Shown: piece after piece, positions 58,690-64,000 of the stretch
How the letters are laid out: each line of letters opens with the position of its first letter
How positions within the stretch are numbered: the stretch's first letter is position 1
Source of the DNA: Ampelocalamus luodianensis
Lineage: Eukaryota; Streptophyta; Magnoliopsida; Poales; Poaceae
Direction: 5' to 3'
Assembly (NCBI GenBank): GCA_036346255.1
Contig: CM070638.1
Coordinates: 35,650,394 to 35,714,393, forward strand
Length of the DNA stretch: 64,000 bases
Translations under genes and position numbers: made by a program
Notes under the pieces: model-generated
Seen by the model: the letters and a program-made list of their open reading frames with translations, nothing else
Database searches by the model: none
What the model was told of the DNA's origin: nothing

Positions 58690-59640
58690 CTGAACATACG
58701 CCTACACGGCAAAGTTTACGACACAAGGGTTGACCGGCCAAATGGTACATACAACAAATAAATTCAGCGGAAACGTAGACAAAAGAGGCAACAAAACCTT
58801 GTATGTCTCAATCATCCCACAAGCAACTGACAACGTCGAACCTTAGAACTCGGTATCCTCGTTGTTGAAACCCATTGCATAAAAGTAATCATACGACAGG
58901 CCTTCCTCTGCAACATTTGCACATGTTCAACAAGCAACGTTGAGTACAGTGATTTAATCGCAAGACTTTCAAACAAAGTATAATAATATGCAGGCTATGT
59001 CAAAGTAGGCTTGCTAGTCTAGTTTTGATTTGCACAACACGATTCTTTTATTTGCAATAATAGTAGTAGATTTCAACCGACATTTGTAAAATCATCTGAT
59101 GTCGACATAAAATATTTATCATAATATATACTTAACAATATCTGAACCAAGGGCCTGTGCCCTAAAATCCACTTCTCGATAAAACTCTCTTTTTGTCGAC
59201 CACCATTCCCATGGATTTCCTCATCTATGTCCATACAAACCCGACTTTCTTTTAGAAAACATGAGTCTACTATTGTGAGAAATAACCAAGCGATATCCAT
59301 AACCGTAGACACGGCTATTCAAATAGGTTTACACTTTACAGAGGTTGCACAACTTTTCCCACACGACACAAACATCCCACCATGCCAAACATGTTACGCG
59401 ATACCATCAGTACCCGATTGAGAGTTCATGAGAAAGTTTTTACATCACTTGCTTTAGCAATAAACCCACCCATTGATCAGCCTCCTTAGGATGGGGAGTG
59501 TCCCTCTGTCATCCCAAGGCTCAACGTTGTGTAGATAAATCTTGCCTCTTTAGACCAAGATCCCTACGACATGGAAGATAAAGTCCAGCACATTCATCGA
59601 CCCAATGACTTGATGGTGACATGTACTTTACTCAGTGAGT
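58690..59640. mobile_element. Relic LTR of the TGTAACAYCC type
   Basis: It shares a block with the long solo LTR at 14.5-19.7 kb: CTTCCTCTGCAAC, then TGAGTACA, then TCGCAAGACT (58905-58970 against 14930-14995). Later words such as TCCATAACC...GGCTATTC (59297-59320 against 15290-15315) are also shared. The ends are not identified. Confidence 0.45.
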
Positions 59641-59824
59641 TATTAATATAAATCAGATATTTTTTTCTCAAAAAAAAAATATGAGAATAGAACGTATCAA
59701 CAAAGGTACGTTATTAATATAAATCAGGTAATTTTTCCAGAATAGAACATATCAACAAAAGTACGTTACAATAACTTGGTGACGGCGCCACTTGCATCCC
59801 AGCGATGGCAGCTCGCCAGACTAC

Positions 59825-60514
59825 GGTTGTGTTTGGAATAGCTTCGGCTTCAGCTTTTCACTCGAAAAAGCCGAAAGCCATTTCAAACGCCTGGCTTTTC
59901 GCACCGGCTTTTTTGAAGCCGAAAGCCGCCCAACACATGAGAAAGTCGGAAGCTACCGCAGAACAGCTTCTGTAGCTTCCCGCAACCCTCGTTCCAATTT
60001 TACCTCCCAAGTTGAGGGGCAATTACCCGCTTTTGCCACTCGATCAAAACCCCTCCCACCCCTCGGGCTAAACCAGCCTCCCCGTGCGCCCCCATCCTCC
60101 TCCCGCAAGCATGAGTGATACGATAATTAAAAATGCTATCTAAATTATTGCTGTTAATTGTGGTATATTGCGTTAATTGCGGTATATTATGTTGATTGTC
60201 ATCAAATACGATCAATTGCATTAATTGCGGTAGCTATTGTTAATTGTAGTCAATTGCGTTAGTTGTTGTTAATTGTTGTTAGTTATTGTTAAATATCGTT
60301 AATTGCTATCAGTTGAGTTAATTACCGTTAAATGACATCAAATAAACCATTATTTAGCTCAGGGGCATTTCAGACATTCCTCATCTCAGAAACTGCAGTC
60401 GACTTACCTAAAACCCAAACAGCCAAACATCAAACCTCTTCAACCCAGCCATTTAGCCCTGCAATCTAGCCGAAAGCCGTTTTTCAAAAAAACTACAACC
60501 GTACCAAACAAGCC
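59825..60514. mobile_element. Non-autonomous TIR transposon, copy 2
   Basis: The ends GGTTGTGTTTGGAATAGC and (reverse complement) GGCTTGTTTGGTACGG are inverted repeats. The flanks TAC and TTA may be a decayed TTA duplication. It is homologous in reverse orientation to the element in SEC3 intron 5. It has a CAATTAACG-type array at 60120-60350 and little cargo. Confidence 0.65.
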
Positions 60515-62090
60515 TTACAATCCGCATCCGTTGATATCCTGCTGCAGCCTCCAACAGCGGAACAACGAGCGGCGGCCTGCAATGCTGTGCGACAGATTTA
60601 GTACACTATTCGGTACATCTGGATTTGGATATCCACGAGTTTCAGCTATTTGGGTGTGAATGGATTTGAACATGGTGTCTGAATTTGGATATCCATGAGT
60701 TTCATAGAAACGCGCATACTAGAAGGATAGAGGACGCAATGGGAAACAAACAAAAAGACGCATTAGGTTTGAGAACTGACTGATTTCGAGGATTTCACCG
60801 ATTCATCGACGTAGCTAATCCATTGATTACTACATAAACAACACACATACACAACTGGCCATACAGCTCGAGTCCAGGCCATGCATCGTGAACAAAATCC
60901 ACCAGTGCTTTACTAAATCCGTCATCTCCCAGATGGCGAGTCATTGACGACAGCATTGGTTACATACATTAGCACAAGCTTTTGGATATATCTAAATACA
61001 CATATAGAGTGGCGATTATCAGAAGTTCTGTTCATAATCGGAAGTCACCAAGGGCCAAGTGACTTTTTCGTTATCAACTACCCTCAAAGATCTTCGCGAC
61101 AGAATCAACACTAAACCATCTGTGATAAGATGACACCTCAGTACATACAATCACAAAGCTGCATGCATAGATAGCAGAAAATGATTACATTTTCTTTTAA
61201 CACAGAATCGTTACATTTTGGGAGGCTTCAACCCGTTCCCTCGTGACAAACCACTTCTGTTTGGTCAAACAATAACAAATGCACCGCACATTTCTTCTGA
61301 GATACTAAAACCGAAATCTGTAATGTCGAATCTTAGCAGCATGAGAACAGAGATGAGCTGCTGCAGTGGCAGCACCAGTGAGAGGAGAGCAACGAGGCCT
61401 TGCCTCTCGCCAACTTGCAAACAGGTGTTAGTGCTATAGGCATCCATGTCCATGCGCCTGAAGCCTGCTGGCTGCATCAACAGCCAGCTCCAAGCTCAAT
61501 GTCAACAGTCAGGAGATGGCAACATGGTGAAACACGTCTGCAGATCAATGCCCACAAGCAGTACTACTGGACACAGTGGCCACTAGCCACACGCTGATGT
61601 TTCAGTCAAAACTGTCAGTAATAAACTTATGTTGACATAAGCTTAAGGCGAGGAAGAACACAAAATGCAAGGTCAGAGCTATATATGCCAGAAGTTAGAT
61701 GCATGCCCAAACAAGCCTTCTAAGATCTTTCAGCTTCCCTCCCACACTACAATTCTACATACACACCACCTAGAAGAAAGGAACAAAGGAAAGAGGAACG
61801 GAAAAAAAAAAGAGGTGAAAAACAGTCTTGGAAGGCAGCAAAAGTAGCCTGGTAATTGTACAAAACAAATGACTACCCATGGTTTACTTAAACAAAGGAG
61901 AATCAATTTACACTACTGCAGAATAGTAGACAATAAAGTAGATACCAGAACATGTAACACTAATTTCAGTAATCAGAACTTAATTCTTAAGCAGAGGCAC
62001 TACTTCAGCAAAAAACAAACAAAATAGCAGCAATGGAGAACATGACAAGGGACAGTAAGTACTGACAATCTTGGTAGTAAAAAGGAAAGA
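60515..62090. other. PRP40-like gene 3' flank
   Basis: No gene is supported. A near-duplicate GGATTTGGATATCCACGAG / GAATTTGGATATCCATGAG lies at about 60611 and 60680. The part nearest 62090 is probably the 3' UTR of the minus-strand gene ending at 62091. Confidence 0.5.
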
Positions 62091-63800
62091 CTAATTAATC
62101 TCCCCATCTTCTCCAAGTTCACCATCTTCAAGTTCCTCAAGTGCACCATTTCTGCGGGAACTATCTCGATCCCTTCTATGTCTTTTGTGCCGGTTTTCAC
62201 TATCCGAGTCTGAAGCATGGGTATGCTGCATGAATACAAACAATCTCAATACATGCTTTAACCATATGTATTCAACCATGCAATTCTTGATGTGATTTAT
62301 GCAGGAGATATTTTACATATTAGAAATATCATATATCGATAGTGGCAGTAATCGGCAACATTTCAGTTAATTTTGTTAGTGATCCAAGAATTCTGGTTGT
62401 GCTCAGGTGAATTCTTCTCCTGCTACTACCACCTACAGCTTGGTGGCAGCATTAATAAGTACTCCAATTCACCCTATGGTGTAGTTCGAAATGTCAACTC
62501 GGAACAAAAGTTTCAAAAATTGTACAATAGAAAACAGTGGGGGTTAATTTGGTGATACATCTGCTGATAAATGCTCAAGCCGGTATGTTTATATAATCAA
62601 TTTTTTCTTGGCTCTACAAAATTCTATATCACAAGAAAAAATTTCTACAGCTTGGTGGCAGCATTAGTAAGTACTCCAATTTACCCTATGGTGTAGTTCG
62701 AAATGTCAACTCAGAACAAAAGTTTCAAAAATTGTACAATAGAAAACAGTGGGGTTAATTTGGTGATACATCTGCTGATAAATGCTCAAGCTGGTATGTT
62801 TATATAATCATTTTTTTTTTGGCTCTACAAGATTCTATATCACAACAAAAAATTGCACAGAATGTTCTAGTCTGGATGTCCCTAAATAATTGTGCCACAT
62901 GGACATCCCTGTTATTTTTTCCCCATTTGATGGATGCACTTAAGTGACACGTTTGTGCAAGTTCTGAGACCTAGCAAGCTAAAATTAAACTTTAGTGCTT
63001 TAAATACAGAAAGAGAGAACCTAAAAAGTTGAAGTACCTCTCATGCAATGAGCTAATAAAGCAACACAACTCCTTATATTTTTGGAAAGGGTGAAGTGAT
63101 GGCAGTTCACTTTCCAACAATTCTCCTACAGTCATGGAGCAAATTTGTAGTGCCCTACAGCCCTTTACCCATTTAGAAAAATAAAATACAATACATAATA
63201 CTAAAGTATACTAATACATACACAAATGCATCACCAAACAGTTCAAATATAGGTCCAATTAAACATCACAAGACAAAGGCAAGCAAGTTCTAAGTTCAAT
63301 TACACAGGCTGGAAATTGGAGAGAACTAAAATTCAGTGTGAGGACTGGATACAACAGCACTAAACACGATAATTCACACATACACTAACTCGTCTTAGCA
63401 CCAAGGGTTGTATGCACAATACAACTCATATTTGCACCAAAACGAATAACAGAAGTTATACCTTCCTAGATTTCTTGCGGTCACTGCTATGTCTTCGAGA
63501 TTTCTTTGAGTCGTCCTTCTCATCCCTCTCAGAGCTTACTTCATCTGTGGTGTCATGGTGGCGTCTTTTATGCTTCTTTTCTTTATCTTTCTCTCTTTTC
63601 TTATCTTTTGAACCATGAGTGTCCACATCAGCACCATCAATCTCTATTTCATCTCTCCTTGACCGATCCTTTCCTTTTTCCTTTTCTCTTTCTTTCTCTC
63701 GGTCTCTTTCTTTTTCTTTGCGCTCTTTATCCTTCCTTTCTTTCTCTTTCTCTTTCTCTTTCTTCCTCTCTTTCTCTTCACGTTCTCTCTCCTTCTTAGC
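62091..63800 (-). CDS. PRP40A-like pre-mRNA processing protein, C-terminal exons (partial)
   Basis: Two exons join in phase 0 with GT-AG borders: 63462-63800 (113 codons) and 62091-62225 (44 codons plus TAG). The protein tail is almost entirely charged: runs of KEKEKEKERKDKERKEKE, then RRDEIEIDGADVDTH, KKHKRRHHDTTDEVSSERD, SKKSRRHSSDRKKSRK, and a final DSDSENRHKRHRRDRDSS and LEELEDGELGEDGEIN. That order closely resembles the tail of plant PRP40A, a U1-snRNP-associated spliceosomal protein. The WW and FF domains that would confirm it lie beyond the right edge. Another Arg/Ser-Lys/Glu-rich nuclear protein is possible. No breaks are seen. Confidence 0.7.
62433..62860. repeat. 212 bp tandem duplication in the PRP40-like intron
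   Basis: Two copies (62433-62644 and 62645-62860) begin CTACAGCTTGGTGGCAGC and differ by only scattered substitutions and a T-run length change. They lie in the last intron. Confidence 0.9.
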
Positions 63801-64000
63801 CTAGATAGAAGAAATTTTGCAAAAAAGATGACATAAGTAGGTGAACAATACAACTGACAAGAAGAATAGTATGCTGCAGCTAATAAAAGTAATTAAGTTA
63901 CATTCACGCGTATACACATTGGGATAGGTAGCACAAGGCAATACATTGGGGTGTACATTTACCAATTGGCAACAAGTGTACTTGCTGCCCATGTAATAAT

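Noticed and set aside
61265..61480. 71-codon minus-strand frame below the PRP40-like stop
   Set aside because: No recognisable motif, and it lies where the 3' UTR is expected.

Overview
This is plant nuclear DNA, almost certainly from a grass (Poaceae). The evidence is split genes with GT-AG introns, a grass-type CC-NBS-LRR gene, and nested LTR retrotransposons, including a CRM/CRR-type Ty3/gypsy element of the kind found at cereal centromeres. I cannot name the species. No CRISPR arrays, operons, rRNA or tRNA genes were seen.

Three host loci can be supported, all on the minus strand. At the left is the 5' half (seven exons) of an exocyst subunit SEC3 gene; it runs off the left edge and its fifth intron is swollen with transposon debris. 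In the middle (39.3-42.0 kb) is a nearly full-length NLR resistance-type gene broken by one single-base frameshift. At the right edge are the last two coding exons of a gene whose Lys/Glu-rich tail resembles the splicing factor PRP40A.

Most of the rest is a layered transposon nest. A CRM-like element (5423-32945, target duplication TATCT) starts 468 bp upstream of the SEC3 start codon. It was invaded by (i) a minus-strand short-LTR Copia tandem (8535-20138), itself hit by a 5.2 kb solo LTR (14543-19733, ATGAG); (ii) a solo LTR (24428-25745, CTTCT); and (iii) a large non-coding LTR element (26204-32923, ATCGG). Next come a truncated Copia LTR (33323-34420) and an LTR-like element (34421-38612), the latter split by a 2.8 kb terminal-inverted-repeat transposon flanked by TTA. 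A SIRE-like solo LTR (42738-55136, CCGCT) was split by an Angela/BARE-like Copia (44023-54465, CCGGC), which holds a pol-deleted Copia (47119-49329, ACGAC). A Pack-MULE-like element (55261-56122) and further relics fill 55-61 kb.

Every retroelement coding region is broken, mostly by C-to-T type stop codons. The most unusual feature is that several unrelated LTR families carry arrays of short, regularly spaced inverted repeats. In one Copia family the array is absent from a related LTR, which has only about 25 bp at the same place. I did not find a clear new biological system; the hairpin arrays and the family of cargo-carrying TIR elements are the best candidates for one.
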